NCBI GenBank assembly: GCA_963709425.1
Contig: CAVPWG010000005.1
Coordinates: 248,001-312,000, forward strand
Direction: 5' to 3'
DNA: 64,000 nucleotides
Source of the DNA: JAICJC01 sp963709425
GTDB taxonomy: Bacteria; Actinomycetota; Thermoleophilia; Gaiellales; JAICJC01
Shown here: positions 47,663 to 56,118 of the stretch, one piece after another
How the letters are laid out: each line of letters opens with the position of its first letter
Position numbering within the stretch: the stretch's first letter is position 1
Notes under the pieces: generated by a model
What the model saw: only the letters and a program-made list of their open reading frames with translations
Told to the model about the DNA's origin: nothing
The model's database searches: none
Translations under genes and position numbers: made by a program

Positions 47663-49237
47663 GTGGCCGACCACAACGACCCCAATGCCGTCAACTCGAT
47701 CTTCTCGGACATCGACGTCAGCGCTGCGGATGTCTACGACCTGTTCGGGTACCCGAGCGACGACCGAAGCGACGGCGAGCGCGTGGTCATCGCGCTCACG
47801 TTCGCATCGGTGCCGACGGCCGGCGTCTTCGACACCGACATGCTGTACCGGCTGCAGGTGACGACCGCGGGGCGGGTCGCGTGGCCGGAGCACGACCGGG
47901 GCCTCGATGACCTGCTCCACTACGTGGACGCGGTCAAGGACAAGTACCTCGGCGAGCTGCGCCCGTCCGAGGTGCGGGTGACGGCGGACGCCGAGCGGCG
48001 CGCGAAGGTCGACTTCCTGAACTTCCCGGGAGGGAGCTTCTCGGTCACGGTCGACCTCGACACGGCGGTCACGGAGAAGGCGCCGGACGGGAGCGCGATC
48101 CGGCTCTTCCTGGGCGGGCGCGACGACGCGTTCTTCAACGACTTGCCGGGGTTCTTCCGGTCGATCAACTACGCGCCCCAGTTCTACCACGTGCCCCACA
48201 CCCGGCACGACGTGCGCGAGCTTCCGATCCCGAAGACGCTCCTCGAGCTCGATGGCAACCACCTCTTCAACTTCGACCCCCAGAACCCGCAGCTCGGCCA
48301 CGGCGTGAAGATCGACCTGCCGCCGGGGCCGCTCACGTGGGAGGGCGACCGCTTCGCGAAGGACGCCGACGGCAACTTCCGGTTCGTCTACAGCGGCGCC
48401 GACGCCCAGGCGGGCAAGAACGTGAACGCGATCATCCTCGAGCTGCCGCTGCGGTACCTGACCCACTCCCCCGAGCGCGACCGCATCGTGAACGTGTGGG
48501 GCGAGAGCTGGGTGCTGAAGGCCGCCAACAAGGTCGAGACCATCCCCGACCACCCGCTCTGGATCGAGCACCCGTGGGCGCTGATCGACGCCGTCCGGCT
48601 CGACGACCAGCTGAAGCGCTACAAGCTCGTCGACACGGTCGGCCAGCCGTTCGCCGACGCCGGCCTCTCCGAGCGCGAGGACAACCGCCAGCTCGGCGCC
48701 AACAACTTCTGGCTGGCGCCTCACTTCGTGAAGCGGCTCGCGCATCTCGGCTGGGGGTTCGGGCCGTCGATCAGCGCCCTGGGCCTCGCAACCTCGTTCG
48801 ACCACGACGACTCCCCGGTCTCGGTGCACCGCACCTACCACCTCGCCGCCACCGCCTTCCCCCGTGCGCGGCGGGTCATCTTCCAGGAGCTCAACATGCC
48901 GGACGACTCCTGGAATCCGAGCGGCGCCGACATCCCCCTCCGGCGCTCGTTCGAGATCTTCGTCCCGAACGTGTGCGCGATCGACATGGACACGACCGGC
49001 ACGTGGCCGTTCGGGCGGCGGCTCGAGGATCAGGTGGCGACCCGGTTCCTGTCGCTCTTCCTCGACATGGAGGCGAAGCTCGCCGACGGCCGGCCCTACC
49101 ACCTCGACATGCTGAACGACCAGGGCCTCTGGGACGCGGCGCCGATCGTGCCCAAGACGCCGCCGAACCCGCTCGCGAACGATCGCGAGTTCCTGGCCGA
49201 ATTCCCGTACCTCGCCGAGCCGCATGCCGGGTACTAG
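47663..49237 (+). CDS. DUF4331-type protein
   Basis: A 524-residue beta-rich protein. The start region FSDIDVSAADVYDLFGYPSD and the following ERVVIALTFASVPTAGVFDT match DUF4331, a family of unknown function. It continues with a long middle (residues 150-400) of unclear homology, including NFWLAPHFVKRLAHLGWGFG. No signal peptide is present, although many DUF4331 proteins are exported. Its last 14 bases overlap the TPR gene start, so it is coupled to it. It may act as a structural or substrate-handling partner of the oxidases; that is speculative. Confidence 0.75.
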   Translation: MADHNDPNAVNSIFSDIDVSAADVYDLFGYPSDDRSDGERVVIALTFASVPTAGVFDTDMLYRLQVTTAGRVAWPEHDRGLDDLLHYVDAVKDKYLGELRPSEVRVTADAERRAKVDFLNFPGGSFSVTVDLDTAVTEKAPDGSAIRLFLGGRDDAFFNDLPGFFRSINYAPQFYHVPHTRHDVRELPIPKTLLELDGNHLFNFDPQNPQLGHGVKIDLPPGPLTWEGDRFAKDADGNFRFVYSGADAQAGKNVNAIILELPLRYLTHSPERDRIVNVWGESWVLKAANKVETIPDHPLWIEHPWALIDAVRLDDQLKRYKLVDTVGQPFADAGLSEREDNRQLGANNFWLAPHFVKRLAHLGWGFGPSISALGLATSFDHDDSPVSVHRTYHLAATAFPRARRVIFQELNMPDDSWNPSGADIPLRRSFEIFVPNVCAIDMDTTGTWPFGRRLEDQVATRFLSLFLDMEAKLADGRPYHLDMLNDQGLWDAAPIVPKTPPNPLANDREFLAEFPYLAEPHAGY

Positions 49238-50345
49238 CGCCACCGCCGCCGCGACGGATCACGCCCGCGACCTGGACCGGCTCGCGGCCGAGATCGCCGA
49301 CCTGGCCCGGCCGCCGGGGCCCACCAACGCCGAGAAGGCGACCAGGCTCGCGTCGTGCCGCGTGAACCGGGCGTCGCTCACGGGCGACATCTCCGAGATG
49401 CGGCGTGCCGCGGAGTCGGTGGACGACGCGCTCCGCCGGTTCGGCCCCTGGGCCGACCTGTGCTATCTGCGCGCGGGCATCCACCTGAAGCAGCACCGGC
49501 TCGCCGAGGCGGTCGCGAGCCTCGCCAGGGCGGACGGCCTGGCCGACTCCCCCGACGGCCGGGCGATCCGCGCAGACGCCGACCTTCAGCTCGGTCGCTA
49601 CCCGGAGGCGCGCCGGGCGTACGAGCGGCTCGTCGCCGAGACGGGATCGTGGGACGCCCTCGCGCGGCTCGCGCACTTCGAGCAGATGCTCGGCGACCCC
49701 GAGCGGGCCGACGCCCTCTACGCCGAGGCGGTCGACGCGATCACCGCCAAGGAGCTTCGCTCCTATGCGTGGGTCGAGACGCACTGGGGTCTCCTGCACC
49801 AGCGCCACGGCCGGCTCGACGAGACGGAGCAGCACTACGAGCGCGCGGGGGCGGCGTACTCGGGCTACTGGCTCGTCGAGAGGCACCTCGCCGAGCTCCG
49901 GGCCGCCCAGGGCCGCATCGACGAGGCGATCGCGCTCTGCGAGGGCGTCGCCGCGCGGACCGCGCGGCCCGAGCTGGCGCACGCCGCCGGCGACCTCCGC
50001 CTGCGCGCCGGCGATCCCGTCGCGGCGCGGGCCTGGCACGAACGGGCCCGGGCCGGATACCTCGAGTCGGTACGGCTCGGCGAGGTGCAGTACCACCACC
50101 ATCTTGTGGAGTACTGCGCCGACGTCGAGGGCGACGGCGCCGCCGCGGTGCTCTGGGCCGAGCGAGATCACGCCCTGCGGCCGCACTACGCCACCGAGGC
50201 GGCGCTGGCATGGGCGCTCCACCGCGCCGGCCGCGGCGACGAGGCGCTGGACATGGCGCGCCGTGCCCTCGCCTCGGGCGTCCGCGACCCGCACGTTCTC
50301 GGAAAGATCAACGCGATCCATGCCTCACTCCACGTCCATCGCTGA
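49224..50345 (+). CDS. Tetratricopeptide-repeat protein
   Basis: A 373-residue protein composed of TPR helices: FGPWADLCYLRAGIHLKQHR, then LAEAVASLARADGL, ADADLQLGRYPEARRAYERL, HFEQMLGDPERADALYAEAV and HWGLLHQRHGRLDETEQHYE, with further repeats to the end. There is no signal peptide or membrane helix, so it is a cytoplasmic adaptor. Start overlaps the DUF4331 gene by 14 bases. The patatin-like gene begins 19 bases after its stop. It likely organises the proteins of this operon. Confidence 0.85.
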   Translation: MPGTSATAAATDHARDLDRLAAEIADLARPPGPTNAEKATRLASCRVNRASLTGDISEMRRAAESVDDALRRFGPWADLCYLRAGIHLKQHRLAEAVASLARADGLADSPDGRAIRADADLQLGRYPEARRAYERLVAETGSWDALARLAHFEQMLGDPERADALYAEAVDAITAKELRSYAWVETHWGLLHQRHGRLDETEQHYERAGAAYSGYWLVERHLAELRAAQGRIDEAIALCEGVAARTARPELAHAAGDLRLRAGDPVAARAWHERARAGYLESVRLGEVQYHHHLVEYCADVEGDGAAAVLWAERDHALRPHYATEAALAWALHRAGRGDEALDMARRALASGVRDPHVLGKINAIHASLHVHR

Positions 50346-50364
50346 GATCGGTGAGGAGAGTCCT

Positions 50365-52923
50365 GTGGAAGGGAACGAAACCGCAACACTCGAGACGAGA
50401 CTGGCCGTCGTCTGCTACGGCGGCGTGTCGCTCGCGATCTACATGAGCGGCATCACGCGCGAGATCCAGGAGCTCGTGACCGGCTCGGCCGTGCGCCTCA
50501 CGGGCACCGGGCCGACCGGGACGGCCGGGGTGTACGCAGACCTGCTCGACGCGCTCGAGAAGGCCGCCGCCGACCGAGGCGACCCGCACCGGATCCAGGT
50601 CGGCGTGGACGTCGTCGCCGGCACGTCGGCCGGCGGGATCAACGGCATCTGCCTCACGCGCGCGCTCGACGGCGACTACTCGCAGGAGGCGATCCGGGAC
50701 TTCTGGATCACGGAGGGCGACTTCGGGAAGCTGCTCGACCCCGACGTGCGGAAGCTCCTCGAGGCCGTCCGGGCTCAGTCCGGCGGGCTGCACGGGATCG
50801 CGGCTCCGCTCGACAAGCTGCTCGGGCCACCGCCGCCCCAGTCATCGTGGGCCCGAAGTCGCGTCGTCACGTGGATCCGGCGCATCGGCGCGGTCGCGCG
50901 CCTGCGCAAGCCGGTCACCGCATTCGTCAAGCACCCACCGCGGAGCGCGCTCTACGGCGACCGCATGTGCCAGCTCACATGGGGCGCCCTGAACAACATG
51001 AAGCGCCACGAGCGGGCCGCCCCCGCGCAGCTCCTCTTCGGCGACAGTGGGATCGACCTCGCGGTGACCGCGACCGAGTTCGCCGGGCACGAGGACGCGG
51101 TCCCGCTGTCGCGGCAGCTCGTGTTCGACGAAGCCCATCGGCACGTGTTCCGGATCCACGGCACGGGCGGAAGCCGGCTCGATCCGGACGTCGGGATGCT
51201 CGCATTCGCCGCGCGCGCCACTGCATCGTTCCCGGGTGCGTTCGCGCCCGTCAGCCTGAACCACTTCCGAGGTCAGCTGAGCGCCGCGGGCCAGGGCGCC
51301 GGCTGGGACTCGCTGGAGAGGCGCTATCTCGAGCGCTACCCCGACGACAACGAGGCCGGCGACCGGCGGTTCGTCGACGGCGGCGTCCTCGACAACATGC
51401 CGTTCGACGCGGCCATCGGCCTGATCCGCAGGCGAACTGCGGCGTCCGAGGTGCGGCGCGCGGTGGTGTATGTCGAGCCGTCGCCGACGGTGATGGCCAA
51501 CGCCGATGCGCTCGCGCTCCGGGACCTCGATGTCCCGGAGTCGAACGTGCTCGCGGAGACGTTCAGGAGCGTCTCGACCATCCCGCTGTCGCAGACCATG
51601 GGCGACCAGATCGCCGCGCTCCGGCGACGGAACGCGCGGGTGCTCGCGCTGCGGTCGGTGATCGAGCAGCGCTTCGATGCCGTGGCCGCGCGGGTGGACG
51701 AGGTCGCCGCCGCCGCGGCGGCCGGAGGGGCGAACCCGCTGATCGACCCGGCCGCCGCCGCCTCGCCCGCCTGGTGGGACGCCGTCAGCGCGGCGGCCCA
51801 TGCAAGCGACGACCTGACGCCGACGTACGGCCGCGTGAAGATCGGCCACGTCGTCGACCACTTCGCCGAGGCGGTTGCAGACGCCTGTGGATATGCCGAC
51901 GGGCTGTTGCGCGAGCTCGTCGCCGAGGTGATCGGGCGATACGCCGTCGCCGAAGGGATCCTGCCGGACGTCGACCAGACGCAGCCACAGCCCGATGGCC
52001 TCTCGGACCGGCAGATCGGGTTCCTGCGCGCGTTCGACGTCGACTACGAGCAGCGCCGGATCGCGTTCACGCGCGATGGGGCCGCGTGGCTGTACCGGCC
52101 GGGCGGGGACACGAAGGAGCAGGCCGTCGATCGCGCGGGAGTCGACTCGGTCAAGAGCGTCCTCGCCGGCCGCGCCGCCGCGCTCCGAGGCGTGTGGGAC
52201 GCGCTGATGGCCGACGACGAGCTTCGCGCGCAGGCGACCACCGTCTTCGGGCGTGACGCGCTCCGAGCCCTGATCCCGCCCCCGGAGCTCGACCCGTCGT
52301 GGGATCTCGATGAGCGGCTCGAGGAGTTCATCAAGCACCACCTGCAGGCATTGCGGGCGCTCGAGAAGCAGGCGACGGCACAGGTCCGCGGCGTCATGGA
52401 CGGCTTCGGACAGGAGACGTTCGCGGCGCTCCTGGAGGCGCTTTCCGACTGGAGCGGCGAGCGTGGAAAAGCGCTGCGGCTCGACCTCCTGCGCCGGTAC
52501 GTCGGGTTTCCGATCTGGGACGCGATCACCTATCCGATCGCGGTCGAGCACGAGGTCGGAGAGCGCGACGGCGAGATCGGCATCTACCGCGTCAGCCCGC
52601 GCGAGACGTCGCTGGTCTCGCCCCCCGACCCGAAGGTGCCCAAGCTCGCAGGAATGAGCGTCCATCACTTCGGCGCCTTCTTCGACCGGTCGAGCCGCGA
52701 GAAGGACTACCTGTGGGGGCGCATCGACGGCTGCTGCCAGCTGATCACGCTCATGCTGGACGTTCTCCGCGATCGTGGATCCACCGACGCGATCCAGCCC
52801 AGCGCTCTCATGCGCCGGGCGTGCGTCGCGGTGCTCACAGAGGAGTGGCCCCACGTCCCCGGTGCGCACGACCTGGCCGAGCACCTGTGGCGCCAGGTGT
52901 CGGACGACCCCCCACCGGCATGA
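50365..52923 (+). CDS. Patatin-related phospholipase/lipase (TIGR03607-like)
   Basis: An 852-residue protein. The patatin domain occupies residues 1-340: Y-G-G-V-S-L-A-I-Y-M-S-G (glycine-rich oxyanion loop), the nucleophile elbow V-A-G-T-S-A-G-G-I-N (Ser at about 88), and D-G-G-V-L-D-N-M-P-F with the catalytic Asp at about 337. The remaining 500 residues are helical and belong to the patatin-related TIGR03607/DUF3376 group. It should release fatty acids from phospholipids. GTG at 50,365 with a GGAGAG site is chosen; the longer frame upstream lies inside the TPR gene. Confidence 0.85.
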   Translation: MEGNETATLETRLAVVCYGGVSLAIYMSGITREIQELVTGSAVRLTGTGPTGTAGVYADLLDALEKAAADRGDPHRIQVGVDVVAGTSAGGINGICLTRALDGDYSQEAIRDFWITEGDFGKLLDPDVRKLLEAVRAQSGGLHGIAAPLDKLLGPPPPQSSWARSRVVTWIRRIGAVARLRKPVTAFVKHPPRSALYGDRMCQLTWGALNNMKRHERAAPAQLLFGDSGIDLAVTATEFAGHEDAVPLSRQLVFDEAHRHVFRIHGTGGSRLDPDVGMLAFAARATASFPGAFAPVSLNHFRGQLSAAGQGAGWDSLERRYLERYPDDNEAGDRRFVDGGVLDNMPFDAAIGLIRRRTAASEVRRAVVYVEPSPTVMANADALALRDLDVPESNVLAETFRSVSTIPLSQTMGDQIAALRRRNARVLALRSVIEQRFDAVAARVDEVAAAAAAGGANPLIDPAAAASPAWWDAVSAAAHASDDLTPTYGRVKIGHVVDHFAEAVADACGYADGLLRELVAEVIGRYAVAEGILPDVDQTQPQPDGLSDRQIGFLRAFDVDYEQRRIAFTRDGAAWLYRPGGDTKEQAVDRAGVDSVKSVLAGRAAALRGVWDALMADDELRAQATTVFGRDALRALIPPPELDPSWDLDERLEEFIKHHLQALRALEKQATAQVRGVMDGFGQETFAALLEALSDWSGERGKALRLDLLRRYVGFPIWDAITYPIAVEHEVGERDGEIGIYRVSPRETSLVSPPDPKVPKLAGMSVHHFGAFFDRSSREKDYLWGRIDGCCQLITLMLDVLRDRGSTDAIQPSALMRRACVAVLTEEWPHVPGAHDLAEHLWRQVSDDPPPA

Positions 52924-52985
52924 GCCGCCCACACCCGCCCACACCCGCCAGGAGCTCGCAGAACGAGAGGAACGGAGGTCGCAGG

Positions 52986-53477
52986 ATGCGCCGAATCGGT
53001 GTGATCGCGCTGCTCGTGGCGGCGATCGCCGCGGGCGCCACGGCGCCGGCCGCGAACGCCGGGCAGACCTGTACGGCGGCGGTCGACCCGACGTGGGTCG
53101 TGAACGATCCCGTGGTCGGCTGGATGGTGGGGACGAACTCGGTGGAGGCGGTCTGCGACCCGTCCTGGCGGGTCGCCCTCTCGCCGCAGTACCAGACCGA
53201 CGACGGTCTGTGGCACGGCGGCCGGGCGGTGTTCAACCACATCTACTACCCGGCCATCAACAGGTACTTCGACGCCGGAAGCGACCACACGGTCGACCTG
53301 GCGTGCTGCATTCTCTACTGGGACGACGGGGACGGGACCGAGGCGTTCGCGCCGCTGTGCCGGTACCCGTGGCGAGTCCACGCCGGATTCTGGACAGAGA
53401 CGCCGCTCGGAGCCGTGAGGTTCGCCGACGCCTATTCCGACCCGGCGCCGGCCACCTGCACTCCCGGATCGCCGTGA
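52986..53477 (+). CDS. Secreted protein of unknown function
   Basis: A 163-residue protein with a signal peptide (MRRIGVIALLVAAIAAGATA, then P-A-A-N-A-G). The mature part contains six cysteines (QTCTAAVDPTW, EAVCDPSW, LACCILYWDDG, LCRYPWR, ATCTPGS) and Trp-rich segments. The cysteines probably form disulfides outside the cell. No family recognised. An ACGGAGGT site precedes the ATG, and the gene follows the patatin gene by 62 bases, so it could be the last gene of the same transcription unit. Confidence 0.7.
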   Translation: MRRIGVIALLVAAIAAGATAPAANAGQTCTAAVDPTWVVNDPVVGWMVGTNSVEAVCDPSWRVALSPQYQTDDGLWHGGRAVFNHIYYPAINRYFDAGSDHTVDLACCILYWDDGDGTEAFAPLCRYPWRVHAGFWTETPLGAVRFADAYSDPAPATCTPGSP

Positions 53478-53543
53478 CGCAGAGGCCCCTACGACGAATC
53501 GGAGAAGCCCTCCGGCTTCGGGCGGTGACGCACAATCGCCGCC

Positions 53544-54252
53544 TCATGCCGGCCCGAGGACGCTGCCGACGAACGCCAGCGCCGGCAGGGTGACGCTGTT
53601 CCAGTAGACCCGGGTGTGCGCACCCGGTGCGTAGCTGACGACCCGCGCCGGCTCAGGCAGTGCGGCCACCAGCCGGCGTACGTCTGGGAAGAGCGGGTCG
53701 TCCCGCCCGCACCACTCCCCGAGCGGCGTTCCGGCCAGGCGCCCGATCGAGGAGAACACGTCGTCGCCTGGCGCGACCGCGGGGCTGAACGCGGCGGCGC
53801 CGCGCAGGAAGCCGGGCCGGACCTCGGCGATATGCAGCACGCCGAATCCACCCATCGACCATCCCCACCCCGCAAGCCGGCCCGAGTCAAAGCCGCGCTC
53901 CTCGGCCCAGCGCGGCAGCTCCTCGAGCACCATCCACTCCGGGTCGTCGTTGCTGTTCGGATCGCGCTCCCAGTAGAGAAGCCCGCCGTCAGCTCCCATC
54001 AGGACGAAGGGCGGCGCGCCCCGGCGCACGGCCGCCGTCAGGAACCGCGGCAGCCCGAACGGCTGGAAGTCGGACGGCCGGGCGGTGGCGCCGTGCAGGA
54101 CGAGGCAGACCGGCAGCCCCGCACCGGCGCCGTAGCCGTGCGGCACCGCGGTGAAGGGCGGCGGCAGGCCCGGCCGCAGCGGCGCTAAGCAGCCCCGCAC
54201 CGGCGATACCACCGGCGCCGGCCAGAAGCCGCCGCCTGGTGAAGGCCGTCAT
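53544..54252 (-). pseudogene. Tat-exported esterase, frameshift between signal and catalytic domain
   Basis: The start M-T-A-F-T-R-R-R-L-L-A-G-A-G-G-I-A-G-A-G is a twin-arginine signal. The frame then drifts into Arg-rich sequence. One frame away, from about 54,180, the catalytic domain reads LPVCLVLHGATARPSDFQPF, FVLMGADGG, and the nucleophile elbow G-W-S-M-G-G-F-G, ending PGAHTRVYWNS (His). This is an alpha/beta esterase of the esterase-D/PHB-depolymerase-like type. A single-base indel around 54,170 explains both frames. The ATG overlaps the LysE fragment stop (ATGA), showing an original operon. Confidence 0.7.
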
Positions 54253-54467
54253 CAGTCGCGACGGCCGACGAGCGCCGGGCGGACGCCGAGGCCGATCATG
54301 ACGACGCCGCCCATCCCGCCGAGCACCTCGAGCCGCCGCGGCGACCTGCACGCCCGGCCTGCCAGCGCGACGCCTTGGCTGATGACGAAGAGCAGGCTCG
54401 GGCCGGGGACGACGATCAACGCGAACGCCGCCACCGCGAACGCGAGCAGTGAGCCGGTCGGGACCAC
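54252..54467 (-). pseudogene. LysE-family exporter with a large internal deletion
   Basis: A 71-residue frame joins both ends of a LysE/RhtB exporter. The N-terminus is LLAFAVAAFALIVVPGPSLL, then F-V-I-S-Q-G-V-A-L (first helix and the P-G-P motif). The C-terminus is SPRRLEVLGGMGGVVMIGLG, then R-P-A-L-V-G-R-R-D. About 130 central residues (helices 2-5) are missing, yet the frame is preserved across the junction near 54,345. A two-helix remnant cannot form the transporter. It is upstream of and overlaps the esterase by ATGA. Confidence 0.75.
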
Positions 54468-54504
54468 GGCCGGGGAGGATACCGGGGTCGTGTAGCCTGA
54501 CCGC

Positions 54505-55155
54505 ATGGAACCGCACCCCGCGTACGGCGTCCTGCACCTCGACGCAGTCGACGCGATCCCCGTCGCCGGAGTGCGCTGGAAGCCCATTCGGCGAACGCTC
54601 GGGATCGAGGCGTTCGGCATCAACGCCTACACGGCGGATTTCGGCGAGCACGTCGTCGAGGAGCACGACGAGACCGGCGGCGGGGCCGGCGGTCACGAGG
54701 AGGTCTACGCCGTCATGGTCGGTCGGGCCAAGTTCACGGTCGCGGGCGACGAGATCGACGCCGGCCCCGGCACGCTCGTCTTCGTCCGCGACCCGAACGC
54801 ACGACGCTCGGCCGTGGCCGCGGCCGACGGCACGACCGTGCTGGCGCTGGGCGGCACGCCGGGCGAGGCGTTCCGCCCGTCGCCCTGGGAGTGGTCGTTC
54901 GCCGCCGAGCCGCTCGTCCGCGCCGGCGACCACGAGGCCGCGATCGCGATCATGCGGGAGGCGGTCGAGCTCCACCCCGACAGCGCATCGACGCTTTACA
55001 ACCTGGCCTGTTTCGAGGCGCTCGCCGGCCAGGCCGACGAGGCGATCGCGCACCTGACCCGGGCCCGTGAGCTCGATCCCAAGACCGCGGCGTGGGCCGA
55101 CGGCGACACCGATCTGGATTCGCTGCGGGAGCGGCCGGACTTCCCCTTGGGGTGA
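54505..55155 (+). CDS. Cupin-TPR two-domain protein
   Basis: A 216-residue protein. The first 110 residues form a cupin barrel. Motif 1 contains H-D-E-T-G-G-G-A-G-G-H-E-E-V-Y-A-V-M-V-G, with candidate ligands His-Glu. Motif 2 is GPGTLVFVRDPNARRSAVAA. The last 80 residues form TPR helices (HEAAIAIMREAVELHPDSAS, LYNLACFEALAGQADEAIAH). The fusion suggests a sensing cupin linked to a protein-contact module. An untested T-A-G-C-C-T element lies a few bases before the ATG. It stands alone. Confidence 0.85.
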   Translation: MEPHPAYGVLHLDAVDAIPVAGVRWKPIRRTLGIEAFGINAYTADFGEHVVEEHDETGGGAGGHEEVYAVMVGRAKFTVAGDEIDAGPGTLVFVRDPNARRSAVAAADGTTVLALGGTPGEAFRPSPWEWSFAAEPLVRAGDHEAAIAIMREAVELHPDSASTLYNLACFEALAGQADEAIAHLTRARELDPKTAAWADGDTDLDSLRERPDFPLG

Positions 55156-55158
55156 GGC

Positions 55159-55647
55159 TCACGGGGCGCGGGCGAGCCAGCGGCGCTCGGCGTTCCAGCG
55201 GTGCATGGTGCGGATGCTCGGCGGCGTCGCAGGCCCGTCCGCATGGCGTCGGCGAAGTGCGGCGATGACCGCGCCGACCGGGCGGCCCGCCGCAAACGCC
55301 GTCTCGGCGTCACGGCGCAGCGACGGCCAGGCGTATGAGCCGGGCCGCGGTCGCGACTCGGCGCCCGAGCAGGCTGCGAGGTGCCTGTGAAGGGCTCGGC
55401 TGCGGGCGATCGTCAGACACCCGTGCGCCCGCCACAGGCGCTCCAGCGTCAGCACGAGGTCCCTCCCGCCGCGCCGCGTCTGGAACTCCCGCGACGCATG
55501 TCCCCGACAGAGATGGACGTGCACGCCGTACCCGAGCTCCACAGCGCTCGTCCGCCCGCGCGTGCGCTCGACGCAGATCGCGCACACCGCCTGCTTGGTC
55601 GGCACCTTGCGGGCTTTGTAGAGCGTCGGCAGTTGGGAGAGCATCAT
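55159..55647 (-). CDS. Hypothetical protein with a Cys/His cluster
   Basis: A 162-residue protein. Near the N-terminus K-Q-A-V-C-A-I-C-V-E-R-T-R and later H-V-H-L-C-R-G-H-A-S-R-E-F give two Cys/His pairs, a likely zinc site of about 30 residues. The remainder is Arg-rich helices (LTLERLWRAHGCLTIARSRA) ending RWNAERRWLARAP. I recall similar actinobacterial proteins, but no function. It could bind DNA. The start could be at a downstream Val codon. It converges on the cupin-TPR gene, three bases away. Confidence 0.6.
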   Translation of the reverse strand: MMLSQLPTLYKARKVPTKQAVCAICVERTRGRTSAVELGYGVHVHLCRGHASREFQTRRGGRDLVLTLERLWRAHGCLTIARSRALHRHLAACSGAESRPRPGSYAWPSLRRDAETAFAAGRPVGAVIAALRRRHADGPATPPSIRTMHRWNAERRWLARAP

Positions 55648-55788
55648 GGGCGAGCATGACGGGGAGGGTGTCGCGGGTGGGTGACGGGTGTATCGACTTC
55701 GAGGAGAAAGTCAATTGACACTCCTCAGCCGGCCATGTGGCACACCCCGGCGCCACCATCCGGCGGCCGCCGCCGCGCGCCCGCCGCC

Positions 55789-56118
55789 TCACACAGGATC
55801 GATCAGGAACAGCGTCGTCGCGCCGGCGGCGACGTTGTGCCCCTGGTGCGCCGGGCCGCCGCCCACGAGCCACAGGGCCTCTCCCGCCGCGATCCGAAGC
55901 GGCGGGCTGCCGTCCTCGAAGCGGTACTCGATCTCGCCCTCGAGCACGAGCCCGTAGTGGCCGTCGAGGCACCAGTCCTCCCGCGCCGCTCCCGGCCCGT
56001 ACTCGACGATCGCGAAGCGGCGGCCGTCCACCCCGTCGACCGCGCGCGCCCGGATCCCGGGCGCGTCGTCGACCCAGCCGGCGCCGGTGAGAGGCACGAG
56101 GCGGCCGCCGGCGCTCAT
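55789..56118 (-). CDS. Cupin domain protein
   Basis: A 109-residue single cupin. It starts MSAGGRLVPLTGAGWVDDAP. Motif 1 is ARAVDGVDGRRFAIVEYGPG, then H-Y-G-L-V-L-E-G-E-I-E-Y. Motif 2 is ALWLVGGGPAHQGHNVAAGA with H-x-x-H residues. The metal ligand set is incomplete in motif 1, so the site may be non-catalytic. The ATG overlaps the stop of the acyl-CoA synthetase gene (ATGA at 56,115-56,118), so the two are translationally coupled. Confidence 0.75.
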   Translation of the reverse strand: MSAGGRLVPLTGAGWVDDAPGIRARAVDGVDGRRFAIVEYGPGAAREDWCLDGHYGLVLEGEIEYRFEDGSPPLRIAAGEALWLVGGGPAHQGHNVAAGATTLFLIDPV

